Assembly: GCA_964059195.1 (NCBI GenBank)
Contig: CAXKWD010000008.1
Coordinates: forward strand, 44,197,502-44,261,501
Direction: 5' to 3'
DNA length: 64,000 bases
DNA from: Ectobius pallidus
Taxonomy: Eukaryota > Arthropoda > Insecta > Blattodea > Ectobiidae
A program made the translations under genes and the position numbers. Below are positions 12,109 through 22,884 of the stretch, piece after piece. Positions within the stretch are counted from its first letter, which is position 1. Each line of letters begins with the position of its first letter. The notes under the pieces are model-generated. The model made no database searches. It was not told the DNA's origin and saw nothing but the letters and a program-made list of their open reading frames with translations.

Positions 12109-12830
12109 TCAAAATGTTTTAGCATTTGAGCATGCGTTCTTTTCCTTTATTGCTTTCAAATCCAAAATTAATGCAAAGTGATCAGAAAAACCAGACTCAA
12201 AAACATTGTATGAGAAATTCCAAAGTGATTCATTTAGTATGATTTGATCAATAGCTGATTTGCTATTTAGTTTGACCCTTGTTGGAGTATTTACAATTGC
12301 TTGCAAACCATATGAGTTAAGTAACGACTGAATTGGAAAAGATTCTTTGTCATTCCAAAAATTTATGTTGAAGTCACCTACAAGTATAATTTTTTTCTTT
12401 CTCACTAAGAGATTTTGAAAAATAATGTCTAAATTTTGAAATAAAATTTGTAGATTGCTATCAGGGGATCTGTAAAGACAGATTATTACTGTATTTACGA
12501 GCTCAACTATAGCCTACTTGACTCAAAATGTTTGTTACAATTTAGAAATTCAAAATTATTGTACGGTTTAGCTTTCAGTGCTGTACTGACATAGATACAG
12601 GGTCCTCCATGTTTTGTATTTGTCCTGCAATATTTAGATATGAGTGTAAACTTTGAAAAATTGCAAAGTTTGATTTCATCTGCTCTAAGCCAATGCTCAG
12701 TGATACATAACATGTCTAAGTCATGGAAATTGTTTGACAATAACACTTCAAAGTTCAGTTTTTTGTTACTCAAGCACTGCACGTTTTGATGATATATTTT
12801 GAGTGATTCCAGAAGGTTTCTACTGGACAT
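12109..12830 (-). pseudogene. LINE-A apurinic-type endonuclease (ORF2 start)
   Basis: Segment 12830-12507 holds IYHQNVQCLSNK, the glutamate block CITEHWL and KHGGPCIYVS. A one-base frameshift follows, and 12405-12109 holds the GDFNINFWND and SDHFALIL blocks. These are the diagnostic motifs of the AP-endonuclease-like domain that nicks target DNA in CR1/Jockey/L1-type LINEs. The order is normal, and the gap between the two pieces still carries the expected LYRSP block in a third frame. Confidence 0.85.
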
Positions 12831-12938
12831 ACCTGTTTTGAGATTATGTTTACTTATAAAAAACCATCTTTAAGCTTAGTAGATAGCTTCTTATTCCTCT
12901 TAGATTTGCGGGTCGTGCTAGTGATAGTTGCTCTAGCC

Positions 12939-13390
12939 TCTAACAATAGTTCATCTTCTTCTGTATGTAAGGGAGAAGCCTCTAATGGTGGTTCTTCTTC
13001 TGTTGTATGTGGAGTAACCTCTACCAATGGTTCCTCTTCTTTTGTTCATAAGGGAATAGCCTTTAGTGGTGATTCATCATCATTTGTGTGCAAAATAGCC
13101 TCTGACTGTGGTTCATCTTCATTTATGTATGAAATAGTCTCTAGTTGTGAAATAAGCTGTAAGGGAATAGCCTTTAGTGGTGTTTCATCATCTTTTACAG
13201 GTAGGATAGCCTTTGATAGTGATTTATCTTCATTTGTGAGTGAAGTAGCCTCTATCTGAGAAATAAGCGGTGGTTCATCATATTTTGTGTGCAGACTAGC
13301 CTCTAGCTGAGATTCTTCTTCTCTTGCATGAAAAGGAGTAACATCAGGTTGAGTTACTTCTTCTTTAGGGTGCAAAGGAATAGCCTCAAT
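12939..13390 (-). repeat. 39-42-bp tandem repeat in LINE-A ORF1
   Basis: About ten units, mostly 39 or 42 bases with one of 33, so frame is preserved in most. On the minus strand each encodes a 13-14-residue acidic repeat of the type EA(I/T)...DDE.PLKAIPL. The serine-rich frame on the plus strand (12846-13259) is the antisense shadow of this array. Unit-to-unit divergence is high at the DNA level. Confidence 0.75.
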
Positions 13391-14306
13391 CCTCTTCATT
13401 TTCACTACATCCTTAATTGTTCGGTTTATCTTCTCAGCCATGATTTCTTTGCCTGCATTATTTAAATGAAGACCATGTCTAGTGAAGAAGTTCCTGTCAC
13501 TGACTACATTCATTACTGTTACATTGTACATGGGTTTTACTCTTTTGACAAGTTGTCTGTTGAAGAAATCCACCTCTTTGTTTACAAGAGAGTTTTCTGG
13601 CATATCATAGCGATGAGGAGCTTTCATCATTATAACATTGGTATTACAGAGAGTTTTAGCTAGGGTAGTGAGATTCCTTAGGCCTACCTTACTATTGTTT
13701 TTACTTACAACATTTGAACCACCCCACACTATAATTGCATCCTTCTTAGTTAATTGTTTCATTTCCCTATTACTATTTACACTCTGTATTAGTTCAGCAG
13801 TTGGTGCTCCAGGTTTTACATAACCTACAACATCATACTGTTTTACATCCTTCTTTATGTTTAATGCACATCCTCTGGCATGACTGTCTCCAATAACTAC
13901 AAGCTTCGGTAGTCTTTTTCATTTTACGCGTGGAGATGCCTAGGCCTGCACAGCCAGTTTTGGGAGATACTGTGGAAGTGCATTGTTCTTCACCAACCTC
14001 CTCAATAGCTGAAAATCTATTCGAGACATCTAATATGTTGTTTGAATAGAAAATGTTTTGTTTGTTGATTTTATGGGCACGAGCAGTGACTGTCGCTCAT
14101 GTCTTTTTAGAACAAATATCCGAGGTTATGGTGTCCTCTTGTTTTGATTCACCTTTGAGAATACCCACTATTTCAATCATAGATTTTAATTCCAGTTGGA
14201 CACGATTTAATTCTGCCTTCAAATTTACGCAAGGCGGGCAATCAAACTCGATACTTTCACAAGATTCCGGAGCTTTAGCAAACACATCAGCTTCGTTCGG
14301 CACCAC
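13046..14306 (-). pseudogene. LINE-A ORF1 with SGNH/GDSL-like domain
   Basis: Minus-strand coding from an ATG near 14306. The first 69 codons contain a CPPC pair and a leucine-rich coiled-coil-like stretch, ending at a TGA that is in frame with the continuation. After a frameshift near 13915 the protein reads LPKLVVIGDSHARGCA, the block I motif of SGNH/GDSL hydrolases. VWGGSNVVS (block III position) and TRHGLHLNNAGK (block V, His) follow. A 13-residue repeat tail begins near 13390. Esterase-like ORF1 proteins are known in CR1-type LINEs. Catalytic Ser and His positions remain, but the gene is broken by at least one stop and one frameshift. Confidence 0.8.
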
Positions 14307-14887
14307 CTTGACTTGCCATGATTTTACTAATCTTTACTTCTTGTATTTCAGCAGTACAGTATACATTCAGCCGTCACAAACAAGAAAATGATCTTTCACT
14401 TGAAGCCGAGTTCTTTGAAATTGTGTAATATAAACAGAACAGTTAAAAATCATAGGAAAAATTTCTTTCAGTGTTTTTAATATCCCGTATATTTTATGGA
14501 GCTAACACTTCTGCCAAGCCAGGGGGAATACCACAAATCCCAGGAGGGCAGTGATGGAAATAAAAAATAAAAAAGTTTTTGTTTAAATTTCACACCTGCT
14601 TGTACTAAGACCCAAAACGTTTAACTGAAATGCACTTTATGCAAATTGTGGCAGTCCTCTCCAGAGCCTCATTCATAGCTAATGGTCCAATAAAAATAAC
14701 AATTCATACTCACCAACAACAATGTATAAACAGCCAATCAAAATTATGTTTAATCTTAAAATTACAACAAATTTTACAGTGATCAGTATTTTTTTTGCCT
14801 GTCAGTGTATCATTCAATCCATTGTTGTTTTGGATGGACAAGGTTAAAAGAAGATTTATTTCTTCTATGGATTTCTGTGTCTTAAAT

Positions 14888-15075
14888 CAGGCGCGGCTCG
14901 TTGCTGGGAAGTTAGGTGAAGAGCTAGAGAGCGGCCTAACTAGGAAGACGCCTGACACCGGTAAGGGTAGATTGCCTGGAATGGAAGCCTACCATTGCAT
15001 TGCATTGCACCGTATGAAGAGCGCATGCGTAAGTGAAGTAGCACTTCACCTACTTCCCCTGAATAACCGCCACTG
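14888..15075. mobile_element. Short hAT-like MITE
   Basis: The ends CAGGCGCGGCTCG...TTAGGTGAAG and, reversed, CAGTGGCGGTTATTC...TAGGTGAAG form imperfect inverted repeats. They are flanked by 8-base duplications TCTTAAAT (14880-14887) and TCTTAAAG (15076-15083). The element is 188 bases long and non-coding, and its inside is GC-richer than the surroundings. Confidence 0.7.
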
Positions 15076-15083
15076 TCTTAAAG

Positions 15084-16330
15084 CAGTTGTTTACTTTTAG
15101 TACTGCCCTGCTATTCATTTTGAGTGGACACGCTGTGATTTTTATGAAGTGTTAATTATTTTAATTAATTAATTAAATTAAATTAAATTTTCATGAAACT
15201 TGGTTTACGAATTTATAACGTCCATGGGAAGAAGCCTAATTAATGAGGCAGTGGATTGGTGACAACTTGAATTTTTTTTTACAGATTCTAAAATGATATT
15301 TTGTCTAGTCTGTCAGAAACACATAAGTATTAAGCTATTTCCTTTCAGCAAAAGAGAGGGAGACATCTTAAGAACCAATAAATACCGGTACATTAATTTC
15401 ATCCTTTACTGATCTAATGTGCCGTTTACAGGAGCAAGAACTGATCAGTTTCACATGTCTACAGCCAAATATGTGATGTATATAAGAGAAAGGCAAAAAT
15501 AACTGAGAACAATGCAGCCTGTTGGTAAAAGAGAATGATCATGGCTGTATACCACTTGAAGCATAAGAGGATTTTATGAAGACAAAAAACACTGCTATAT
15601 CCAAGGTAATTAGCACCTACCCATGTTCAGCATGTCTTAAAAGTTGTGACAGCATTTATATTAATACTGGGTACAAAACAAATCTTGCTGTTTGACTTGG
15701 TCACTTACTTACTTGCATGAACACTTCGTATATTCCCTTCTATGCAACTTATTTAACAAGAAAACTGGTCCCTTCCCATTGAGTTAAACATAGAATAAAC
15801 ATTTATGAGGTAAAATCATTTGGGACTAGTTTTTTTATTTTATCCTGCCTCAGATTAAAATTTCAGAGACCTATTGCATTCAGAATCATTGTAAAATATT
15901 GGGCTAGAATAACAGATTAGATGCAAGATAAGATGATAAAAAACATAAACCTAGAACACCTGCTAAAATGTCACTGTCAAATGGGTTCACTGTAAAATAT
16001 AAATATTTTGTTTCCTTCAGTTTGTACTTTAAATTTAGGGCCCAAATTTACCATTATAATTTACAATTATAAACTCATCATTAGTAATTAGGTCAGAACT
16101 GTGTGTGCATATGCACTTATTTTTAATTTAGTATATGAACTTAAAACAGTCTTATGCAGGCTTGACTTGCAAGAACAGCCTATGAGCAGCCACCACCAGT
16201 AGGCCTATGCTAGCGATGACCTAAGATCACAGATACAGTGCACCAGAGCACAGTGGACTGTGGCATCACACCCATATGCCAATACAATGTGCTCGCTGCC
16301 TCCACACACCACCTTACCACCTACGAGGTG
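15084..16330. other. Non-coding, no gene seen
   Basis: Contains a low-complexity (TTAA)n stretch at about 15155-15190 and otherwise AT-rich sequence without supported features. Confidence 0.35.
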
Positions 16331-16337
16331 GTTAATA

Positions 16338-16942
16338 AGTACCGCTCTTTTTGTTTAATCTTTTGTTGGTTGGCTGTACTTTTTTACTTGTGCACATCAA
16401 CATGTTATTCATTTGTCTCCACTTATGGAATGTTTGACCATTATGACTCCACTGCTCAGCATTTGCACCAAAAAAGAACAGCATGCAGTGATCCATTCTT
16501 TGTTGTCTGAAGGTGAACCAAGAGCCGAAATCCATCGAAGAAGTCGTATTGGTAAGACAATAAGTATCCACACTCTCATTTTTTAAATTTATTGCTGCAA
16601 CAACAATACAGAACTTTCAATTACCTAATTTTCTTCTGAATGCACTTGATCCATCATTGCACAAGCTTCCTGATGACTTCAGAAGAAAAGTTTTTTGGCT
16701 GAGTGGCAAATCATGTATGCACTGCTTCCTTCAGTTAAGCATGCTGTTCTTCTTTGGTGCAAATGGTGAGCAGTGCAGCCATATTTAATGTGCAACAGCA
16801 CAATACTTAGTGGAGTCATCTTGGTCAAATAAACCACAAGGGAGAGAACTGAACAACATATTGATGTGCACGAGCACAAAGTGGTATAACCAACCTACCA
16901 AAAATTAAACAAATAGTGTGGATACTTATTGCCTTACCCTTG
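16338..16942. repeat. Head-to-head inverted mariner 5' ends
   Basis: The sequence 16338-16575 is repeated as an imperfect reverse complement at about 16700-16942. Both arms start with AATAAGTA(C/T)C, then TTTGTTTAAT, then 'gtgcacatcaa.atgtt'. Each arm encodes the beginning of a mariner transposase: ICTKKEQHAVIHSLLSEG in the left arm, LLTICTKEEQHA in the right. The remaining transposase is absent. 'gtaag.caataagtatccacac' recurs at 16551-16575 and, inverted, at 16917-16940. Confidence 0.6.
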
Positions 16943-17693
16943 TAAGAAAACAAAAGTGATTCACTTTGAGGGTAGAGCTATTACCAATATGTTTTGAAAA
17001 TAAAGCAACATATGTAACATTACACCTTCAATAAGACATATGCAAAAAATTTCATTGTAAGTGGCATTTTATTTCTGTACAGAGAACACTTTTTGGCCAT
17101 TTCCAAAACTAACTGAGATAAATACAGCAGATTGCGAGGTTGTGTATAGTTATTAAGCTAAGAGTGACCCTTGATTCAGTACAAATTTAAAATCTTGGTC
17201 GACGCAGCAGTGACTAGATGAATCTTTGTGTACAGTTTTATCCTAAAACTCTTGGTGTAGTAGTTCAATTGTAGCAGTTAATGTAGGGTAGGGCCTTATA
17301 GGAGCAAATGGAACATAAATAAAATGAGGTATTATGTGTGGGAAAATGGGACCTAGCCTGTGGCAACTAGGAGTGGAGGACCAGCTGAGACATTCAGCAC
17401 AAAATGGGGAGCAATGGAAAATAAGGTATGCTGGGATACAGGGATCCACGGATCTTACCATGAAGCAACTATAACATGTTCTACAAACTATGGAAAACTT
17501 TATTGAAGACACGTGAAAAATACTTGCAGTAAATAATATTTTCTTGATACTGAAGATAATGAATAATTCAACTTGAAAATATATCTGGATTGGAGACACA
17601 CAGAAGAAGCTACTGATATGTGCTATAATAACACTTTAGAAATAATGATTCTAAGAAATAGTAGAACACTACTATAAATGCAATGAATAATAA
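16943..17693. other. Non-coding, no gene seen
   Basis: The frames of around 100 codons here have no recognisable domain. Confidence 0.35.
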
Positions 17694-17695
17694 TA

Positions 17696-18277
17696 CAGTG
17701 GTACCTCGAGATACGAGTGCCCTAACATACGAGTTATTTGAGATACGAGCTGTCGAGCGAACGAAGTTTTGTTTTGAAATACAAGCGACATTTGAGATAC
17801 AAGGAATGGCCAGCTGCGACGCTGCACACGGCCCACCAGTTTACTGCACCTCGTGCGTCGCTCACATTATCCCACGTATTCCCCCAGTGTGCTTGTTTAC
17901 CTCACTGTCGAAGCATCTTTGCTAAGTTTTTCTAGGGCTTTGCGCTTTTTGTGCATTTACATACTTTATCACATTTCTTTTTATAACCATGGGTCAGACG
18001 AAAGTGTAACAAATATGTATGTACACTTTATAAAACCAGTTTTTTTTGCTTTACATTCTCTTTTATTATGTTTTTATACAATATTTGTCATTTATAAATA
18101 CATTTTTCTTATTCAAAAACACGTAACAAAAACAATTGAGGGTAGCATTTTTGGGGCTGGAACGGATTAATGGCATTTCAATTAATTTCAATGGGGAAAA
18201 TTGCTTTGAGATACAAGCAAATTGATATACGAGCAAAGTTACAGAACGAATTAAACTCGTATCTCGAGGTATCACTG
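17696..18277. mobile_element. Pogo/Tigger-like MITE
   Basis: Terminal inverted repeats (CAGTGGTACCTCGAGATACG / CAGTGATACCTCGAGATACG) are flanked by TA on both sides (17694-17695, 18278-18279). The 'CAGTGnTACCTCG' start and TA target fit the pogo/Tigger branch of Tc1-mariner. Internally the motif 'GAGATAC(A/G)AG' is repeated several times near each end. No transposase is present. Confidence 0.8.
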
Positions 18278-18279
18278 TA

Positions 18280-19434
18280 ATCTGAATATTTAAGAGAATA
18301 ATTATGTGTGGCACAAATATGGTTTGGCACCAAAACACACAGAGATTGCTAACTTATTAAGAATTGCTTGAATTTGTAATTATTGATGTTCAGATGTGAA
18401 TCAACAATAAATTAAGCAAGAATATTAAAGAATACTTAAACTTTGACGAGATTGCTGTGAGTGGTGAAATACAGCTTGCACACGAACTGCACAAAATCTA
18501 AACTTGGCAGAACACAAAAGTGTTTGCACAGAAAGAGTTGTGAATAATTACACCTAAAAACACAATTTTCCAAGTGTTGAAGAATTCAGTTTCTGTAGGA
18601 AGAAACTTAACTATGGGGAAACATACAGTGCCGAGTCCAAAGCACACCATTGCTAAAATCCTGCACTTACACAAATACTGGATTGCTGCTCGGAGATGAC
18701 CTTACTGAAGCGACGCTCAGACACGTTGACTAGGATAAGCCTAACAACTGCCATCTGATGTAATATTGTGCAATTGAAAAATGCTGATGCAATGACTGGA
18801 CTGTGTGACTTCTCACATAAGAACCTTGGCTAGGGTGCTGGGTAAAGCCATGGCGCGAGCATTCAAATGAAATAAAACAATATGCTTGTAGCTTGTATGA
18901 ACAGCTAGTAATTAGTAGGGTACAGTATATTGTATAATTTGATAAAATGCATGCAAATAGAGAAACTCTAAACATGTTGCTGAATAATTAACAACAGTCT
19001 ATTGTTACTAGTTAACTGATTAAAAATTATTATTGATCAACAATAGACTGGTTCATGTGAATCCAGTGTGAAAAGTTAAAATGCTTCTCAGCACTTTTCA
19101 AAAAGAAGAATTTATAAACCTACTTGAGTTACTGCTGCATTAAATTTGATATGCCTTAATGTCTTCATGTGTGTTCAATATTGGTACTGTATTGTTTTAG
19201 ATTTTTATGAGTTTATTTCCTATTTTCAAAATTATAATGCATCACCCTAGAATGTGTAGTATCCACTATATCACTTTTGTTATTGCAATCATATATTCTT
19301 CTGACTAAATATAATTAGGTTTGTTCTCAAAGAATTCATGTACTGTCAAGTACCATGACTTACGCACATTGTCAGTTTCACTGTGAAACATATTCGCACA
19401 ATGTCATTTTTAGCACACTCACAATGTGCACAGG
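18280..19434. other. Non-coding, no gene seen
   Basis: A short imperfect inverted repeat around 18990-19050 (acagtctattgtta / caacaatagactgg) is the only structure noticed. Confidence 0.35.
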
Positions 19435-19442
19435 CACCGTAG

Positions 19443-20415
19443 CAGTGGCAGATTGTGGGTGTAGAAACAGGGTGTTGCACTATTTTACAGGAATTACAGG
19501 CCTAATGGACTGCCAGGCGGATGCCGCCAAGGTTTTTAAGATTGTAACCTGAGAATAGTCTATATAAGTAGGCCTATATGAGAGTGTCTAATAGGACCGT
19601 CTACATGGTTTTGTAAGTGGTTAGCATTGCTGCCTACAGATTCTACAGGCCTGGGCACAATTCACAGTACCTACTCAAATTTTTCTGAGGTAGGGAAATT
19701 TGAAACAGGGTGTACTTAGCCTCGTGATACAAACTGAGGAGCTACTTGATTGAGTAGTAGTGGCTCTGGTCATGGAAACCATTATTAACAGCTATGGATG
19801 TTGGCATGCTGACCACATGCCCCAATTCTGCTATCTGCCTATGGAAGATGACGCAGTGGTCAGATGGTGGGCCTACTCCCTCCAGGGATGTACAGTCATG
19901 AAACTAATAGAAAGTTGAAAATAGCAATACTGATCTCGCCACATACTGATTACAATTGCAGTTGGCATCTCTGTGAGGGACTTTAAAACTTGCGTGCTTG
20001 GAGAAGGGAATTCTCGCTTGCTTACTGCAGACGTGATGCAGAGAAGCTCACATGCTTCAGAGCACTCTAGGGGTGAAGACAAGAATCACACCTTGTTGCT
20101 GCAATCCTCATGCGATGACCAAAACTTTTGAAACCAGGGAGTGTTACCACCAAGTCAAGCATCTCACATACACCATCACCTGCAGGATGAGGCAGCTAGT
20201 CATTGCAATTGGATTGCGATGACCAACCCACATTTACATGTTTAAAGGATTTAAATTTTTAAATATCATGTGAGGCATATTATCAGTCAATAAGAGCCTA
20301 TCACAAAGATGATTTGGAAGTAGTTTAATAGTATAAAGTAAGAAAAAATCAAAATATTCTTTATATATAATCTGGTTGTTGTGCAACACTGCAAAATGAT
20401 CAGAGGCCGCCACTG
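19443..20415. mobile_element. hAT-like non-autonomous element
   Basis: The ends begin CAGTGGCAGATTG at the left and, reversed, CAGTGGCGGCCTCTG at the right, flanked by CACCGTAG (19435-19442) and CACCATGG (20416-20423), an 8-base duplication with two differences. Both ends carry GTGTTGCAC a short way in. No transposase is visible. A SINE-like segment lies inside. The boundaries rest on short repeats and are only moderately secure. Confidence 0.5.
19605..19910 (+). repeat. tRNA-derived SINE-like sequence
   Basis: The start has an A-box-like 'gtggttagcattgctgcc' and about 40 bases on a B-box-like 'ctgggcacaattcac'. A body follows with 'agcctcgtgatacaaactgaggagctacttgattgagtag' and 'tggtcagatggtgggcctac'. 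From memory, similar bodies are found in multi-copy arthropod SINEs. A 3' tail and target duplications were not identified. Confidence 0.45.
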
Positions 20416-20423
20416 CACCATGG

Positions 20424-21169
20424 TACATGACAATACAGACTTAGCTGTATCACTTCTACGTAGGCTATCTTACACTTTACAGCATTGTCAAATGCCATTT
20501 TCATATGAAGGCAAACGGAAATAGATTCCACAGTGGATCTCATCATGTCAAAATTCTTCTAATACAGATCACTTATGGGTTTTCTATATTGTAACTAGAA
20601 GATTTTCTTAATTGAAAGATTCAAAGAATTATTTCTTAGACTACTGGGTTTTTTCATATGCATATTAGGAAAACCATAGTTCCTAGTTATTTAAGTATTA
20701 ATTCTATAATATTTCAAATGGAATTATCTAAAAACTGATTGTTTGAAATTTCTCTTTAACTCTAGTATTTACGATGACAGTTATTGATTGCTAATTGTGA
20801 GTGACTGTAATCCTTTTCACTGCTAACTCATTATTCACTGCAAACTGGTGATGTTGAATTACCGGTAATTTGGAAATTTCTTTCTTTATCGTAACTGGAC
20901 AAACAAATGCAAATAATTTGTTAGTTCCTCCCAAAAAAGAGCACAGCATGTAGTTCTTGAATAATTTCAGAGTGATTTATGTAACTCTATGATACCCTGC
21001 ATGTCATCACAACACCGCAGATTTAACATGGTTTCAATGGTTGGTGCAATACATCGCATAAAATATTTAGCTGCAAATGACAGCAGTAACACAAAACAGG
21101 GAACTATGGAGTCAGGAAGAGACAATAGATGAGACTATAAGCTGACTCACTTGGAATCCCCCACTGAAA
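20424..21169. other. Non-coding, no gene seen
   Basis: AT-rich sequence without supported features. Confidence 0.35.
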
Positions 21170-21173
21170 ATAT

Positions 21174-21808
21174 TGTCACAAAGCCCAGGACTCATCCAGA
21201 AAGTGCCAGAATTCGAGACGTCTAGAAAGGGCGGCCCTCTTATTGCTGATTGGGGCTGTGTGCTGATTGGCGTGGCCTGCTACAGGGACGACGCGGTGAG
21301 TGGACGGTGTGAGCTCGTGGGAGGGGCCGGAGGAGGAGCGGCGTGTTAAGGGGAGGATGCGCACCACAATATGCATTCTAGACCATGCGCAGACTTCCAG
21401 ACCTCGGCTCCAGAATGTTCGTCGGGCCTATATATAGGGCCACGAGCGAGAGAGTGCAAACTGGACGGAGAGCACTGATCAGCACGACCTCAAGTAACTG
21501 TGACTTGGGAAGCTGAGGAACCAGTGACCGGTGGGACTAGTCAATGGAGAGACCAGCGAATGGAAGACCTAGTCAATGGGGAACTAGTGAACGGAAGGAG
21601 CTAGTGAACGGAAGAGCTGGTGAGCTGATCTAGACTGGACTGGGACAGTGCTGTGACGTGGAAGTGAGCATCGAACAGAAGAGTGATTTGGAGAACATTC
21701 AGGAGTTTTCTGGCTGTATAGATCACTGTTGTCGGAAATAAAGGAACCTCCATCCTTCAATTAGAAACTCGGTGTTCTGATTTTGAACCCCGACAAGCCC
21801 TTGTTACA
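21174..21808 (+). mobile_element. Solo LTR, gypsy-type
   Basis: A 635-base segment begins TGTCACAAAG and ends CCTTGTTACA, flanked by the 4-base duplication ATAT (21170-21173, 21809-21812). It contains a TATA box (21429-21436), a GC-rich U3, GA-rich degenerate repeats ('gaccagtgaa.gga', 'gacctagtcaatgg') downstream, and a polyA signal AATAAA (21737-21742). This is the layout of an LTR with promoter and terminator. No internal retroelement sequence lies on either side, so it is probably a recombination product. Confidence 0.75.
21429..21436 (+). promoter_or_regulatory. TATA box of solo LTR
   Basis: TATATATA in an otherwise GC-rich stretch, about 255 bases into the LTR. It is the probable core promoter of the parental retrotransposon. 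Confidence 0.55.
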
Positions 21809-21812
21809 ATAT

Positions 21813-22335
21813 CTTTTGTCTACTGACATGCAAAGTGTTGTGTCAGATATATCCAACAATAACACGGCCACCAGTGATGCATGCTGATGGATATATACAG
21901 CTGTAGCAATGAAAGGGTTAATTACTAATTGTGGGATGTAATTAAGTAATGAGTCAAGCGCCAAAAAGCATATTTAGAGATAATAAACAAAACAACTGAC
22001 CACTCGCATTGGTGTTCCATACGAGTCCCATCTTCTCGCAGCTGCTCTGGTGCTTGGTTCAAAATATAAGTTATTGGCTATGGTATTCACAGCAGTATTT
22101 CATCAAGAACTCATATTTTGTATTTTTGATGCTTGACCCATGCTTTGCTCTAACCTCACAGAGAAATATTTAAAGGTTATAAGAATGTATATTCCTGAAA
22201 AGTAAATTACTATAGTATTGAAACCACAATATTCATCTAGACTTAATCTACTTTAATGGTGCTTCATTTTTATGATGCAACTCTCACATCAATAGAACAT
22301 AATATCTTAAACAATATTTTATGTCTTTAACATAC
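21813..22335. other. Non-coding, flanks the candidate exon
   Basis: No ORF or repeat recognised. The segment nearest 22335 would be the 5' end of the intron of the minus-strand gene. Confidence 0.35.
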
Positions 22336-22515
22336 CTGATGAGCCGGGAATCGACCATAGAGTGATACGAGTAATACGAAGAGCACTAGCCCGATTACTG
22401 ATGGGATGAATGCTGTCCACTTGGCAGAAAGAGGATAGTTCATAAAACGTGAATTCATTTGCATATCATCTGAAAGCAGGATAGAGCGTACTTTACTTTT
22501 CTGTTTGTTGTTCAT
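22336..22515 (-). CDS. Probable first coding exon, single-pass membrane protein
   Basis: On the minus strand an ATG at 22515 opens 60 codons ending exactly at a donor site (CAG|GTATGT). The peptide has a basic N-terminus (NNKQKSKVRSI) and one hydrophobic segment at about residues 35-54 (FIPSVIGLVLFVLLVSLYG), consistent with a signal anchor or single membrane span. It ends RFPAHQ in phase 0. The exon at 2737-2805 is the only downstream phase-0 acceptor exon I could support; together they give an 82-residue protein. Other exons in between may have been missed. I do not recognise the family. Confidence 0.55.
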
Positions 22516-22714
22516 ATTTACATAAGTTGAACATTAAAATTAATTCATTTGTAAGCTTATTTGTTCATGTTTTCTTCTGTTGATGTTCAACTCTCTATAT
22601 GAAAACCCCAATTAACCAGATCCTCGACTTAACATTCATTACATTTTACAGAACATTTTTGAAACCCATATATTGTCATATCACCTGTAATTAACTGATG
22701 CATTAATATTTTTC

Positions 22715-22884
22715 ATATCGTCGTTGATACTGCAATATGTCGTATGTAAAAGAATTGCCATTTTAATTTTAGTGCTTTTGTGATCAAAATGACCAGACTT
22801 GGTCTGATCATTTTGATCACAAAAGCACTAAAATTAAAATGGCAATTTTTTACATACGACGTATTGCAGTATCAATGACGATAT
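22715..22884. repeat. 170-bp near-perfect palindrome
   Basis: Arms of about 83 bases are reverse complements with very few mismatches and almost no spacer (centre 'cttgg' near 22799). The inner part 'tctgatcattttgatcac' is itself partly palindromic. No coding potential. It could be a foldback element or a replication-generated palindrome. Confidence 0.85.

Larger units (their letters stand above)
9421..14440 (-). mobile_element. Degenerate CR1/Jockey-group LINE (LINE-A)
   Basis: Minus-strand non-LTR retrotransposon: ORF1 at 14306-13046, endonuclease at 12830-12109, reverse transcriptase at 11799-10356, a C-terminal domain ending at 9914, a 3' UTR and a short (ATT)n tail at about 9425-9440. 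Several stops and frameshifts make it inactive. The 5' boundary near 14440 is approximate. It is inserted inside a Tc1-type MITE, so it is the younger of the two. ORF2 is related to, but clearly distinct from, the LINE at 57.7-61.6 kb. Confidence 0.85.
8932..14807 (-). mobile_element. Tc1-like DNA transposon remnant split by a LINE
   Basis: The ends CACTGACAGGCAAAAAGAAC (8932) and, on the other strand, CACTGACAGGCAAAAA (14807) are inverted repeats flanked by TA on both sides (8930-8931, 14808-14809). Near the left end a minus-strand frame (about 9063-9212) reads LSPEDVAKAVALTDDGSSLR, the N-terminal helix-turn-helix region of Tc1-type transposases, and soon stops. The catalytic part is missing. 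The 5 kb between about 9421 and 14440 is a separate LINE, so the original element was only a few hundred bases long. Confidence 0.75.

Noticed and set aside
12846..13259. 137-codon serine-rich frame on the plus strand
   Set aside because: It is antisense to the tandem repeat in LINE-A ORF1 and owes its length and bias to that array.
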